Below are positions 41,741-51,340 of a DNA stretch of 64,000 nt, one piece after another. Position 1 is the first letter of the stretch. Each line of letters opens with the position of its first letter. Position numbers and translations under genes: made by a program. The notes under the pieces are model-generated. The model was not told the DNA's origin. It did no database searches and saw only the letters and a list, made by a program, of their open reading frames with translations. This stretch comes from Anaerocolumna jejuensis DSM 15929. Its GTDB lineage: Bacteria; Bacillota; Clostridia; Lachnospirales; Lachnospiraceae. The stretch spans positions 16,445 through 80,444 of the forward strand of contig NZ_FRAC01000032.1 in the NCBI RefSeq assembly GCF_900142215.1. The letters are read 5' to 3'.

Positions 41741-43063
41741 TTATTGAAATGCTTTTAGGTAATCGCCGTGTGCGGTAATCAATTCATCGCACATATTCCG
41801 GATATCTTCCATATTCAGCTCGGCAGCGGTATGAGGGTCTAACATGGCAGCCTGGTAGATGTAGCTGCGGTCCTTGGTTACAGCAGCCTCAATGGTTAAA
41901 AGCTGGGTATTGATATTCGTCATATTCATAGCGGCACATTGAACCGGCAGCCGGCCTACATGACAGGGGTTGATTCCCCTGTTATCAACCAGGCAGGGAA
42001 CTTCCACACAGGCATCGGCGGGGAGATTGTCAATCAGGCCTTTATTTAGTACATTGCCGCCGATTTTGTAGGGCTTTCCCGTAACGACTGCTTCCATAAT
42101 ATAAGAAGCATATTCGTGGGAGCGTTCGTGGGAGATATTGCCGTTATCCAATATTCTTGTCTTTTCACTTTCCCAGTCGGCAATCTGTTTTACACATCTT
42201 CTGGGATATTCATCCAGAGGAATATTGTATTTCTCAATCATTTCAGGGTAACGGGATTTGATAAAGAGGGGATTGTATTCTGCATTATGCTCACTGGATT
42301 CGGTACAGTAATGTCCGAAGTTTCTTATGTATTCAAAACGTACCATGTCATCATGCTTTTCACTGGCATTTTTCTCAGCAGCTCTCTTCTTGATTTCCGG
42401 ATACAGGTCATTGCCTTCCTTGTCTTTAAGCTCCAGTAGCCATCCCATATGGTTAATACCGGCTATGAGTTCCTTACGTCCCTCAAGCTTATCCTCCATG
42501 CCAAGCTTCTTGAGAAGGCCTTCGGAGCACACCTGGACACTGTGGCATAAGCCGACGGTCTGGATTTTAGAATAACGCTGCATGTAACCGGTAAGCATTG
42601 CCATAGGATTGGTGTAATTTAAGAATAGGGTGTCAGGGCATACTTCTTCCATATCCCTTGCAAAATCAGCCATTACAGGGATAGTTCTGAGAGCTCTCAT
42701 AATTCCGCCGATGCCCATGGTATCAGCGATCGTCTGCCTTAAGCCATATTTCTTCGGAATCTCAAAGTCTGTTATGGTACAGGGATCATATCCGCCCACC
42801 TGGATGGCATTTACAACGAAATCAGCATTTCGTAAGGCAGCCTTTCGGTTATCCGTTCCCAGATAGGTCTTGATGGCAGCACGGCCCTGATTTATGTTTT
42901 TGTTGATTGCCTCCAGAATAATCTTTGATTCCGCAAGCCTTTCCGCATTGATGTCATAGAGTGCGATTTCACTTTCGCAAAGTACCGGAGTGCACATGCA
43001 ATCACCCAGGACATTTCTTGCAAATACAGTACTTCCGGCTCCTAAAAACGTAATTTTAAGCAT
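41741..43063 (-). CDS. melA: Glycoside hydrolase family 4, alpha-galactosidase-like
   Basis: The 440-residue cytoplasmic NAD+- and Mn2+-dependent glycosidase has the dinucleotide motif FLGAGSTVFA, VNAIQVGGYDPC, NYTNPMAML and the metal-site motif GLCHSVQ, plus GINHMGWLL. This pattern fits the MelA (alpha-galactosidase/alpha-glucuronidase) branch of GH4. The preceding gene on this strand encodes an AraC regulator. Specificity within GH4 is uncertain. Confidence 0.85.
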   Translation of the reverse strand: MLKITFLGAGSTVFARNVLGDCMCTPVLCESEIALYDINAERLAESKIILEAINKNINQGRAAIKTYLGTDNRKAALRNADFVVNAIQVGGYDPCTITDFEIPKKYGLRQTIADTMGIGGIMRALRTIPVMADFARDMEEVCPDTLFLNYTNPMAMLTGYMQRYSKIQTVGLCHSVQVCSEGLLKKLGMEDKLEGRKELIAGINHMGWLLELKDKEGNDLYPEIKKRAAEKNASEKHDDMVRFEYIRNFGHYCTESSEHNAEYNPLFIKSRYPEMIEKYNIPLDEYPRRCVKQIADWESEKTRILDNGNISHERSHEYASYIMEAVVTGKPYKIGGNVLNKGLIDNLPADACVEVPCLVDNRGINPCHVGRLPVQCAAMNMTNINTQLLTIEAAVTKDRSYIYQAAMLDPHTAAELNMEDIRNMCDELITAHGDYLKAFQ

Positions 43064-43169
43064 TTTCTACTTTCCTCCTGTTTGGATAATTAATATAAGC
43101 CCATTTTACAGCTCGGGGAGGAGTTTGTCTTTTGCTTTTGTTTCTAACTATTTGTTATTTTGTTGCAAT

Positions 43170-43991
43170 TTAAACTGTATTGCCGCCGGATTTACGGAAA
43201 GCTTGAGGAGAAGCACCACATTTATCTTTAAAATAATTAGAAAAATAGTGCTCGTCATGGAAGTCCAAATCAAGTGAGATTTCCTTAATGCTCTTGGTGG
43301 TATTTAATAGCAGAAGCTTGGCCAAATCCAGTTTCTGCTTCATCAGGTACTGGTATGGTGTGATGCCGTATGCCTGCCGGAATATCCTTATCGTTTGGGA
43401 GGGGGAACGGTATATAAGTCTGCTTAGGGTGTCCAGGGATATCTGCTCCTTATTATGCTTCTCTATATAAGCCTTTAAAAGAGCGGCCTCCTCTGATTCC
43501 GGGGAAACATCGGAATGCAGGTGTTCCTGAAGAAAAAGAAGCATCTCAAAGAAAATAAGGGAAGCATCTTTGGTAAAGCTTTCACTGTTCTGGGAAGCCT
43601 GCACCTTTTTCACTATCCGGAAAAAATACGGGCTTAAGTCAATCCCTTCAATATGGGAAAGGTTGTTTAAACCATAAAGGGAAAGAAGGACGTCAATGAG
43701 GGGACCTTGGGCATTAAACCAGATTTTGGTCCAGGGATTTTCTTTATGGGAATAATACTCATGATTGCTGTACTTTTTTAAGATATAACCATCTCCCTTT
43801 ACAGCGGTAAATGTTTTACCGTCACAGATAACGGTGCCTTCCCCTTCCAAAATGTATTCAAATACATAGATGTTACTGTTTCTTCTGGATATCCGGTAGG
43901 AATCGTCGCAATAGGAGATTCCCGTTAAATCTATGAAAAATTCCGGGTCCCGTCCGCTGCCCGGTAAAAAGCTGTAAATATCTTCTCTCAT
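43170..43991 (-). CDS. AraC-family regulator of the GH4 gene
   Basis: A 273-residue AraC/XylS protein with an N-terminal cupin-like effector domain and a C-terminal pair of helix-turn-helices (ISLDTLSRLIYRSPSQTIRIF, in part; ISLDLDFHDEHYFSNYFKDKCG, in part). It probably activates the GH4 gene 106 bp downstream and perhaps the divergent GH2 gene. ATG at 43989-43991 is chosen since AAGGTGAGG precedes it; GTG at 44004-44006 lies inside that ribosome site. Confidence 0.88.
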   Translation of the reverse strand: MREDIYSFLPGSGRDPEFFIDLTGISYCDDSYRISRRNSNIYVFEYILEGEGTVICDGKTFTAVKGDGYILKKYSNHEYYSHKENPWTKIWFNAQGPLIDVLLSLYGLNNLSHIEGIDLSPYFFRIVKKVQASQNSESFTKDASLIFFEMLLFLQEHLHSDVSPESEEAALLKAYIEKHNKEQISLDTLSRLIYRSPSQTIRIFRQAYGITPYQYLMKQKLDLAKLLLLNTTKSIKEISLDLDFHDEHYFSNYFKDKCGASPQAFRKSGGNTV

Positions 43992-44190
43992 GCGTATAAT
44001 CCTCACCTTTATATCAATAATCTCTATTTAAACAGTCATATTATAGCATTATAATATAAATTAGTACAGGGTTGCCAATAAAAGAAAGGAAGCCATGGAG
44101 TGATGCTTTCAGCTGGTTTTTGGAATAGCAGTGGGCTGTTCTGAATTCAGGCTGGTTCTTAAGCTGGAGCTCCATGAAATAGGTGTGAAC

Positions 44191-45978
44191 ATGAGTGATT
44201 TGAACAATGTGGATTTAAAGGAACAAAAAACCAGGGAAGATTATCCGAGGCCCCAGTTTGTACGAAAGGACTGGATGAACCTGAACGGAATATGGGACTT
44301 TGAAATGGATTTTGGCAAGAGCGGTATGGAGCGGAAGCTGTACGAGGAGGAAAGCTTTTCAAAGAAAATTCTTGTTCCTTTCTGCCCGGAAAGCAGTTTA
44401 TCCGGTATCGGATATAAGGATTTCATGAATATGGTGTGGTACAAAAGGGAATTCAATATAAAGGAAATATCCGAAAAGCGTATTCTGCTGCATTTCCAGG
44501 CGGTGGATTATCATGCAAGTGTCTGGATCAACGGACAAAAGGCCGGAGAACATAAGGGTGGGTACACTCCTTTTTCCTTTGATATAACCGCCCTTCTAAA
44601 AGTAGGAGCTAATACCATTACCCTTTGTGCGGAGGATGATTCCAGAGCCAGATTCCAGGCAAGAGGAAAGCAGAGCGAGCAGTATTACTCCATAGGCTGT
44701 GATTATACCAGAACTACCGGAATCTGGCAGACAGTATGGCTTGAAACCGTACCGGAAAGCTATTTAAAGGATGTTAAATTCTATCCCAACAGTACTGCCG
44801 GATTATTAAGTTTAAAATGCAGTATTGAAGGGCCGCTAAAAGGTCTGACCCTTCGGGCAGAAGCATCCTATCAGGGGAAAGCAATGGGAGAGGAGGCCGT
44901 ATTGGTGCAGGGCAATGAGGTGAATTTCTCTCTTGCTTTAAAGGAAAAATACTTATGGATGCCCGGTAAACCGGAGCTCTATGACCTGAAGCTGACCTTG
45001 TTAAAGGATGGAGCCGTAACGGATGAGGTGGACAGCTACTTCGGTCTCAGGGATATCTCCTGTGAAAAAGAAGGGGTAAGGATTAACGGAGAACTGATTT
45101 ACCAGAGACTTGTTTTGGACCAGGGCTATTATCCTGACGGCATTTATACCGCACCTTCCGAGGAGGCATTAAAGGAAGACATCCTGTTGTCCATGGACAT
45201 GGGCTTTAACGGAGCCAGATTACACCAGAAGGTATTTGAACCCAGGTATTTATATTGGGCCGACCATCTGGGATATCTTGTCTGGGGTGAATATGGCAGC
45301 TGGGGAATTGACATAACGGAAAGCTCTGCCCTGAGTGTATTTTTACCGGAATGGATGGAGGCCGTGAACAGGGATTTTAACAGCACAGCCTTAGTAGGCT
45401 GGTGTCCTTTTAATGAGACCTGGGACAGGAACTGCATATGGTTGCCGGACGGAACCTATAAGTCCGGTGTTAAGCAGGATGATTCTGTTTTGAAGCTTGT
45501 CTATGAGGTGACTAAGGCCATGGACGGTATGCGTCCCGTTATCGATACCAGCGGAAACTTCCATGTGGTTACGGATATTTTTGACATTCACGATTACGAG
45601 CAGGATGGTACCAAATTTGCAGATAAGTTTGAGCCCATGAATAAGGGCGGTGAGACCTATGTGACCTTTTCCGAACGCCAGTCCTATAAGGACCAGGCCT
45701 ATTTCGTTTCCGAATACGGCGGCATCTGGTGGAGCGAAGAGGACAGGCAGGGCTGGGGCTACGGACAGAGACCGGCAAGCAGGGAGGAATTCCTTGAAAG
45801 ATACAGGAGCCTCACCACAACACTTCTTAAGAATAAGCGTATCAGCGGCTTTTGCTATACACAGCTTTATGATGTGGAACAGGAAATGAACGGACTCTAC
45901 ACCTATGAAAGACAGGCCAAATTCAACCCTGAGGTAATAAAAGAAATAAATAGTCAGAGAGCAGCTATTGAAGAATAG
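44191..45978 (+). CDS. Glycoside hydrolase family 2 enzyme
   Basis: The 595-residue protein has the GH2 sandwich domain (YPRPQFVRKDWMNLNGIWDFE, in part; VWINGQKAGEHKGGYTPF), an immunoglobulin-like domain and a TIM barrel. The acid/base is Glu409 (CPFNETWD) and the nucleophile Glu508 (FVSEYGG). Without a signal peptide it acts inside the cell, on imported oligosaccharides. Beta-galactosidase and beta-glucuronidase are the likeliest activities; this is not decidable by eye. ATG 44191 follows AATAGGTGTGAAC. A related gene starts at 63591. Confidence 0.9.
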   Translation: MSDLNNVDLKEQKTREDYPRPQFVRKDWMNLNGIWDFEMDFGKSGMERKLYEEESFSKKILVPFCPESSLSGIGYKDFMNMVWYKREFNIKEISEKRILLHFQAVDYHASVWINGQKAGEHKGGYTPFSFDITALLKVGANTITLCAEDDSRARFQARGKQSEQYYSIGCDYTRTTGIWQTVWLETVPESYLKDVKFYPNSTAGLLSLKCSIEGPLKGLTLRAEASYQGKAMGEEAVLVQGNEVNFSLALKEKYLWMPGKPELYDLKLTLLKDGAVTDEVDSYFGLRDISCEKEGVRINGELIYQRLVLDQGYYPDGIYTAPSEEALKEDILLSMDMGFNGARLHQKVFEPRYLYWADHLGYLVWGEYGSWGIDITESSALSVFLPEWMEAVNRDFNSTALVGWCPFNETWDRNCIWLPDGTYKSGVKQDDSVLKLVYEVTKAMDGMRPVIDTSGNFHVVTDIFDIHDYEQDGTKFADKFEPMNKGGETYVTFSERQSYKDQAYFVSEYGGIWWSEEDRQGWGYGQRPASREEFLERYRSLTTTLLKNKRISGFCYTQLYDVEQEMNGLYTYERQAKFNPEVIKEINSQRAAIEE

Positions 45979-45995
45979 AAAAGTCTATGAGATAA

Positions 45996-46100
45996 TAGTG
46001 AAATAAAATATTATTTTTGAAAGGATGCCGCTTATTATTATTTGTGGCAGTATTGCAGGCTGGTCTGCTGGCCTGCCTGCGATATGCAATGGGTATAAAT
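45996..46100 (+). repeat. Leader element upstream of an AraC gene
   Basis: Near-match to the copy before ohrR: AAAATATTATTTTTGAAAGG, ATGCCGCTT, TATTTGTGGCAGTAT, GGTCTGCTGGCCTG, GATATGCAATGGGTATAAAT, then the ATG of the regulator at 46101. It contains a 30-codon upstream ORF (46025-46117, starting MPLIIICG) that overlaps the AraC start. A TTG-started open frame through the element gives the regulator a false N-terminus ending YAMGINM. Confidence 0.85.
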
Positions 46101-46901
46101 ATGATCAGCAAATCTGATATCAATATTTATTATTGCGGTGAAGAAGCCTGCAATCCGGGGCATTTTTTTGGCCCGGCCATACGTCCCCACTATCTGATGC
46201 ATGTTATCTTGAACGGCAAGGGCTTTTATGAGGCCAAAGGAAAGAAATTTGAGGTAAATAAGGGAGAAGCATTTCTGATCCGACCTCAGGAGATTACTTA
46301 TTATGAAGCAGATAAAGGGGAACCCTGGGAATATTCCTGGGTTGCCTTTGACGGGGTAAAAACGGAGGAAATGTTAAAAAAGGCAGGCTTTACAGCCGAT
46401 AATCCTATCTGCAATATACTAAGGCTGGAGGACTGTAAAAAATATCTTCATCAGCTTGTATCCATATTTGATAAGGCAGACAGCAATGAATATGAATTAA
46501 CCGGGCTGTTCTACCTGATCTTTTCTACTGCCGAAATAGTAAACCAAAAGGAAGAGGAAGCGGCGGAACAGGGATATTATGTGAAGGCTCTTACCTTTAT
46601 ACGGCATAATTACGGCTATGATATAAAAGTATCTGACATTGCAAGGTACGTTGGAATAGACAGGACCTATCTGTTCAAGATATTTAAACATTTTCTTGGA
46701 AAGTCCGTCAAGGAATATCTGACAGAATACAGGCTGTTAACGGCAAAATACATGCTGCAGCACAGCTCCTATAACATGACGGAGGTAGCGTTATCCTGCG
46801 GCTTTTATGACCTGTCATCCTTTTCCAGAAACTTCAAGAAGGCAGAAGGAATTACTCCGATTCAGTACAGAAGCATGTCTTCAAAGGAAACAGACCAATA
46901 A
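46101..46901 (+). CDS. AraC-family regulator following the GH2 gene
   Basis: A 266-residue protein with an AraC-type sugar-sensing cupin domain (PHYLMHVILNGKGFYEAKG, VNKGEAFLIRPQEITYYEAD) and two C-terminal helix-turn-helices (IKVSDIARYVGIDRTYLFKIF, in part; MTEVALSCGFYDLSSFSRNF). Likely controls the GH2 gene or the wider glycan system. Start taken at MISKSDIN because the 28 residues before it derive from the dispersed leader element. Confidence 0.88.
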   Translation: MISKSDINIYYCGEEACNPGHFFGPAIRPHYLMHVILNGKGFYEAKGKKFEVNKGEAFLIRPQEITYYEADKGEPWEYSWVAFDGVKTEEMLKKAGFTADNPICNILRLEDCKKYLHQLVSIFDKADSNEYELTGLFYLIFSTAEIVNQKEEEAAEQGYYVKALTFIRHNYGYDIKVSDIARYVGIDRTYLFKIFKHFLGKSVKEYLTEYRLLTAKYMLQHSSYNMTEVALSCGFYDLSSFSRNFKKAEGITPIQYRSMSSKETDQ

Positions 46902-47204
46902 ATATAACAGCAGCCATTTTAGTGGAGTTGGAACCGTGAGTAGAAAATGCCTGAACGGAACCAGAAACCATCGTCCGTTCCCAAAGACTTAAATAGGAAT
47001 AGTCTAAAAACCATAATTCATATAATCTAAGGATTGTAATCTTTCTCGAACCCTATTATAATATATAAGTTGAATTTAAGAACGGCTAATGTGAAAAATT
47101 GAAATTGAATTTACTTTTCACACCCGGATTAGAGTAGTAAATCATCTGCAAGCAGACGGTTTATGCCATGGGAGCTATGGGAAAAGAAAGAGGGCACTTA
47201 GAAT
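46902..47204. other. Intergenic region upstream of feoA
   Basis: Holds an inverted repeat GAACGGA / TCCGTTC (46953-46980) that may end the AraC transcript, the feo promoter (47034-47062) and a GTGAAAA / TTTTCAC inverted repeat (47091-47121) between promoter and feoA. No gene recognised. Confidence 0.45.
47034..47062 (+). promoter_or_regulatory. Promoter of feoAB
   Basis: TTGTAA (47034-47039), 17 bp, TATAAT (47057-47062). The GTGAAAA/TTTTCAC repeat 30 bases downstream could be a metal-repressor site but does not match a Fur or DtxR consensus I can verify. Confidence 0.55.
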
Positions 47205-47435
47205 ATGACATTGGATCAGTTGAGGATTGGCAGAAAAAGCCATATTATTTCCGTAAACGGAAAAGGGGCCTTAAGAGACCGGCTGCTGGATATGGGATTG
47301 ACACCGGGAACGGAAGTTATGGTAAGAAGAATGGCACCCTTTGGAGACCCCATTGAAATTCTCTTACGGGGATATGAATTGACGCTGCGTTTGGAGGATG
47401 CGAAAAATATAGAGGTAGAAAGGGTGAAATTATGA
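47205..47435 (+). CDS. feoA: Ferrous iron transport protein A
   Basis: A 76-residue SH3-like FeoA: MTLDQLRIGRKSHIISVNG, RDRLLDMGLTPGTEVMVRRM and DPIEILLRGYELTLRLEDA. It is a small cytoplasmic partner of FeoB. The stop overlaps the feoB ATG by 4 bp, so the two are coupled. Confidence 0.95.
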   Translation: MTLDQLRIGRKSHIISVNGKGALRDRLLDMGLTPGTEVMVRRMAPFGDPIEILLRGYELTLRLEDAKNIEVERVKL

Positions 47436-49435
47436 TTACATTTGCTTTGGTCGGTAATCAGAATTGCGGAAAGACTACTCTTTTTAACCAGCTTACAGGT
47501 TCCAACCAGCATGTGGGAAATTTTCCGGGAGTGACAGTTGAGAGAAAAGAAGGAATTGTCCGTAAGCAAAAGGATATTACAGTAGTTGACCTGCCAGGTA
47601 TCTACTCCTTATCACCATATACAAAAGAAGAAATTGTTACAAGGGATTTTATCGCCAAGGGGCAACCCCAGGGCATTATAAATATAGTTGACGCTACAAA
47701 TATTGAGAGGAATTTGTACTTAAGCCTGCAATTAATCCAGTTTGGAATACCTATGGTAATTGCTCTTAATATGATGGATGAAATAAGAGGCAACGGCGGA
47801 ACCATACAGATAAAGGAAATGCAGGAGAGGTTAGGAGTGCCTGTCGTTCCTATCTCAGCGGTTAAAAATGAAGGGATTGATAAGCTGATAAGCACTGCCG
47901 TTGCTGCCGTAACAAGGAATCTTACACCTAAGAAGCAGGATTTTTACGGCGGGCTGTGTGCTGAGGCACTGGCAGATATTACAAGGCTGCTGGAAAGACC
48001 TGGCGGAAAGCATCATATCACCGCGATTTTTGCAGCTACGAAGCTCCTTGAAAATGATGGCAGAATGGCAGAGGATTTGCAGTTATCCGAAGAAGAAGTA
48101 AAAAATATCGATAGAAGAATCCGTAAGATGGAAAATGAACTGCTAACGGATAGAAAAGCAGCAGTAGCAGATATGAGATACCGCTTTATTGATGAGCTGT
48201 GTGCCAAAACGGTTGTTAAGCCGAAGGAAAGCAGGCAGCATAAAAGAAGCATTCGTATTGATAACGTACTTGCCAACAGATATCTTGCAATTCCTATCTT
48301 CCTCTGTATTATGTTTATCATCTTCTGGCTGACCTTTGGGGTAATCGGAAGCTTTCTGAGCGATTTGCTCGGAAATGCAATCCAGGTGTTTTCTGATTAT
48401 ATTAGGAATATTTTGATTACGTACGATGCAAGTCCCGTTGTGGTTTCCCTGGTGGCGGACGGTATCCTTGCCGGAGTGGGCAGCGTATTATCCTTTGTGC
48501 CGACCATTGTGGTATTATTTCTGTTTCTTGCCCTGCTGGAAGACAGCGGCTACATGGCAAGAGTTGCCTTTATAATGGATAAGCTGCTTCGAAAGATTGG
48601 GCTGTCGGGACGCAGCTTTGTACCTATGATTATCGGCTTTGGCTGCAGTGTTCCGGCTGTAATGGCAGCCAGGACCCTTCCCAGTGAAAGGGACAGGAAG
48701 ATGACGATTTTCTTTATCCCTTTTATGAGCTGCAGCGCCAAGCTTCCCATATATGGAATGATTACCATGGCATTTTTTCCGAAATACCGGGCGCTGGTCA
48801 TGATTTCCCTATACATATTCGGAATGCTTATGGGTATTGTCAGTACCTTATTTCTAAGAAAACATATTTTTAAGGGTGAGCCTGACCGGTTTGTCATGGA
48901 GCTGCCCAATTACCGTATGCCAGGAGCAAAAAGTGTACTGCTGCTTTTATGGGATAAGACCAGGGACTTTTTAACACGTGCTTTTACCGTCATATTTGTT
49001 GCTACCATCGTAATATGGTTCTTACAGAAATTTGACTGGCATATAAGGCCGGTGGAGGATAGTTCAACCAGCATACTGGCCGGTATTGGGCACATCATTG
49101 CCCCGGTATTCAGGCCCCTTGGATTTGATGACTGGAGAGCCTCCACGGCTTTATTGACCGGATTTATGGCAAAAGAAGCGGTAGTCAGTACCTTCAGCGT
49201 ATTAACGGGAGCCGGCTCCTCCAAGCTGCCCATGGCTTTGGGACAGCTTATGACGCCCATGGCTGCTTATTCCTTCTTAATCTTTACTTTGATTTATTCG
49301 CCCTGTGTTGCGGCAATCAGTGTAATTAAGAGAGAATTAAACACCCGTACTGCTATAAGCGTAGCTGCTTATCAGACAATTGTGGCGTGGATTTGTGCCA
49401 TGGTGGTCTACCAGATAGGACGGCTGTTATTTTAA
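47432..49435 (+). CDS. feoB: Ferrous iron transport protein B
   Basis: The 667-residue Fe(II) transporter has an N-terminal G domain (GNQNCGKTTLFNQLTGSNQHVGNFPGVTVE, in part; G3 DLPGIYSLSP; G4 NMMD), then a helical spacer and eight or so membrane helices from residue 290. Conserved Gate motifs FGCSVPAVMAARTL and SCSAKLPIY are present. P-loop has GKTT where GKST is common. It imports iron needed here for nitrogenase, ferredoxins and radical SAM enzymes. A terminator follows. Confidence 0.96.
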   Translation: MITFALVGNQNCGKTTLFNQLTGSNQHVGNFPGVTVERKEGIVRKQKDITVVDLPGIYSLSPYTKEEIVTRDFIAKGQPQGIINIVDATNIERNLYLSLQLIQFGIPMVIALNMMDEIRGNGGTIQIKEMQERLGVPVVPISAVKNEGIDKLISTAVAAVTRNLTPKKQDFYGGLCAEALADITRLLERPGGKHHITAIFAATKLLENDGRMAEDLQLSEEEVKNIDRRIRKMENELLTDRKAAVADMRYRFIDELCAKTVVKPKESRQHKRSIRIDNVLANRYLAIPIFLCIMFIIFWLTFGVIGSFLSDLLGNAIQVFSDYIRNILITYDASPVVVSLVADGILAGVGSVLSFVPTIVVLFLFLALLEDSGYMARVAFIMDKLLRKIGLSGRSFVPMIIGFGCSVPAVMAARTLPSERDRKMTIFFIPFMSCSAKLPIYGMITMAFFPKYRALVMISLYIFGMLMGIVSTLFLRKHIFKGEPDRFVMELPNYRMPGAKSVLLLLWDKTRDFLTRAFTVIFVATIVIWFLQKFDWHIRPVEDSSTSILAGIGHIIAPVFRPLGFDDWRASTALLTGFMAKEAVVSTFSVLTGAGSSKLPMALGQLMTPMAAYSFLIFTLIYSPCVAAISVIKRELNTRTAISVAAYQTIVAWICAMVVYQIGRLLF

Positions 49436-49462
49436 TAAGCTCAGATAATAATAATATAATAT

Positions 49463-49520
49463 AAGTCTGTTACATGCAGGTAAAGGCAGAAGCAACCTGT
49501 GTGCAGCAGACTTTTTTTAT
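49463..49520 (+). terminator. Terminator after feoB
   Basis: AAGTCTG (49463-49469) pairs with CAGACTT (49507-49513), inner CAGGT/ACCTG stem, followed by a T run. Confidence 0.85.
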
Positions 49521-49670
49521 TGCGGTGAAATTGGGTCTAAAGTTTCCATTAAATACCTGACAGCAATTGGAACAAAGAACAGCAAACTCTCGTCTAATGG
49601 TTACAAAGAATGATTTTCACTTTTTATTTAAATAGTATCGCAAGTAAAATGCGAAATAATAGGAGGTAAT

Positions 49671-49958
49671 ATGAGAAAATACAACCGGATATTATTTATC
49701 ATGATTGGCATTGGTCTGGCATTGTTATTAACCGTTTCTGCCAAGCTGGTTTTTTATAGTACTACGGCAGAATCTTTTTCAAGCAAGCAGGCTGCCTATT
49801 CGGTAATGGACAGCAAAGCAGAATCCATTATACCGGAAAATAAGGATGTAAATACAGAAGCTGGGCGCTCACCTATTGTAATTCTGTCAGTTATTACAAT
49901 TATATTGATATTAAGCGGTACAGTCTATGTAGCTCAGAAGGAACAGGAAAATAAATAG
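49671..49958 (+). CDS. Small two-helix membrane protein
   Basis: A 95-residue protein of unknown function: helix 1 about residues 7-28 (ILFIMIGIGLALLLTVSAKL), a polar loop of about 38 residues, helix 2 about 67-88 (SPIVILSVITIILILSGTVY), then a charged tail. With basic residues at the N-terminus both ends are probably cytoplasmic. AGGAGGTAAT precedes ATG. The sequence just upstream (ATTTAAATAGTATCGCAAGT) resembles the short form of the dispersed leader element. It is separated from feoB by a terminator. Confidence 0.65.
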   Translation: MRKYNRILFIMIGIGLALLLTVSAKLVFYSTTAESFSSKQAAYSVMDSKAESIIPENKDVNTEAGRSPIVILSVITIILILSGTVYVAQKEQENK

Positions 49959-50051
49959 CAAAAAGGAAAGGAAGAAAAGCTTCATCCGGGTTCATCAGAA
50001 CAATTTCAACTAAATGGTACAAAATTCGACAAACGTTAATATATTAATATA

Positions 50052-50104
50052 GGTGACAGGGGCAAACCGTTTTTAGTAATTTAAAAACTTAGGTTCCTGT
50101 CACC
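50052..50104. terminator. Long hairpin before the subtilisin gene
   Basis: GGTGACAGG (50052-50060) pairs with CCTGTCACC (50096-50104) with an inner GTTTTT/AAAAAC stem. No T run, so it may be a dispersed repeat or leader structure and not a terminator. Confidence 0.45.
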
Positions 50105-50158
50105 AAGCCTTCCTTTACGCAGAAGCCGGAAGAGTAAAAAAAGAAAGGAAAATGCGTT

Positions 50159-51121
50159 TTGAAATTTATCAGTAAATTTCATACGAATTGGAAGAAAGAA
50201 AGGGTCGGATTAATACCATTTGATGTACAGGAGATTCATGAGGAAGCCAGTGAAATACCCCAGGGAATACAGCTGATTAATGCTCCGTATCTTTGGGAAG
50301 CAGGAAAAAAAGGAGACGGTGTGGTAGTTGCCATCATTGACACGGGCTGCCAGACTGACCATCCTGACCTTGCAGGAAGAATTATCGGTGGAAAAAACTT
50401 TAGCAGTGATTACAGTAAGAATCCAGCTAAATATGAGGATAACAACGGACACGGAACCCATGTAGCAGGCACTATTGCAGCCATCGAGAATAACGCCGGC
50501 GTAGTGGGAGTAGCTCCCCTGGTTAAGCTTTTAATCGTTAAGGTTCTTGATAAAAATGGAAGCGGAAGCTATCAGAATATCATTGACGGAATTAATTATG
50601 CGGTAGCCTGGAGAGGAAGCAACGGGGAGAAGGTAAGAGTAATATCCATGTCCCTTGGCGGCCCGAGCGACGTAACGAAGCTTCATAATGCCGTAAAAAA
50701 TGCAGTAGCCAAAGACGTTTTGGTTGTTTGCGCTGCGGGAAATGAAGGAGATAACAACAGTAATACCAATGAATACAGCTACCCGGCTGCTTATGCTGAG
50801 TCAATTGCCGTAGGTGCCGTAGATTTTAATAAAAAAATTGCAAGCTTTAGTAACAGCAATGACAATGTGGACCTGGTAGCACCGGGAGTAGGAATATTAT
50901 CCACTTATATGGGAGGCAAGTACGCTACTTTAAGCGGTACCTCCATGGCGACGCCTCATGTTTCCGGGGCATCCGCACTTATTATAAATGCAAGTGAAAG
51001 CAAATATAACAGGACACTTACCGAAGCAGAACTTTATGCCCAGCTCATTAAGAAAACAGTTGATTTAGGAATTGATAAGAGAAGCCAGGGTAATGGACTG
51101 TTGGATTTATCGAAGGAATAG
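50159..51121 (+). CDS. isp: Intracellular subtilisin-like serine protease
   Basis: A 320-residue S8 peptidase with the triad Asp61 (AIIDTGCQTDHPD), His98 (NNGHGTHVAG) and Ser262 (LSGTSMATPHVSG). There is no signal peptide; a short N-terminal extension with GLIPFDV, close to the LIPY auto-inhibitory motif of intracellular subtilisins, supports an Isp enzyme. Isp proteases turn over cytoplasmic protein around sporulation. Start TTG 50159 behind AAGGAAAATGCGTT. Confidence 0.9.
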   Translation: MKFISKFHTNWKKERVGLIPFDVQEIHEEASEIPQGIQLINAPYLWEAGKKGDGVVVAIIDTGCQTDHPDLAGRIIGGKNFSSDYSKNPAKYEDNNGHGTHVAGTIAAIENNAGVVGVAPLVKLLIVKVLDKNGSGSYQNIIDGINYAVAWRGSNGEKVRVISMSLGGPSDVTKLHNAVKNAVAKDVLVVCAAGNEGDNNSNTNEYSYPAAYAESIAVGAVDFNKKIASFSNSNDNVDLVAPGVGILSTYMGGKYATLSGTSMATPHVSGASALIINASESKYNRTLTEAELYAQLIKKTVDLGIDKRSQGNGLLDLSKE

Positions 51122-51210
51122 ACTGAAAAATGCCATGCATTTTCAATCTCCATTATTTATAGAAGTAAGAAGATAATAAGAAATCTTCCCACCTTCTAAA
51201 AATATAAATA

Positions 51211-51242
51211 TATAAGGCAGGAAACGAATTTCCTGCCTTATA
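51211..51242 (+). terminator. Terminator-like hairpin after the subtilisin gene
   Basis: TATAAGGCAGGAAA pairs perfectly with TTTCCTGCCTTATA around a CGAA tetraloop. Confidence 0.75.
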
Positions 51243-51340
51243 TCATGTTGTCTCTTTCAATATTCAGTTGTAGGTGAATTACCCTTGTAAAGCGAATCTA
51301 CTTGATTAGTAACCATTTTCTTGACATAAGCCAGTCCAAC

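Noticed and set aside
46017..46100. TTG-started N-terminal extension of the AraC regulator
   Set aside because: The 28 residues come from the dispersed leader element shared with ohrR; the ATG at 46101 is preferred.
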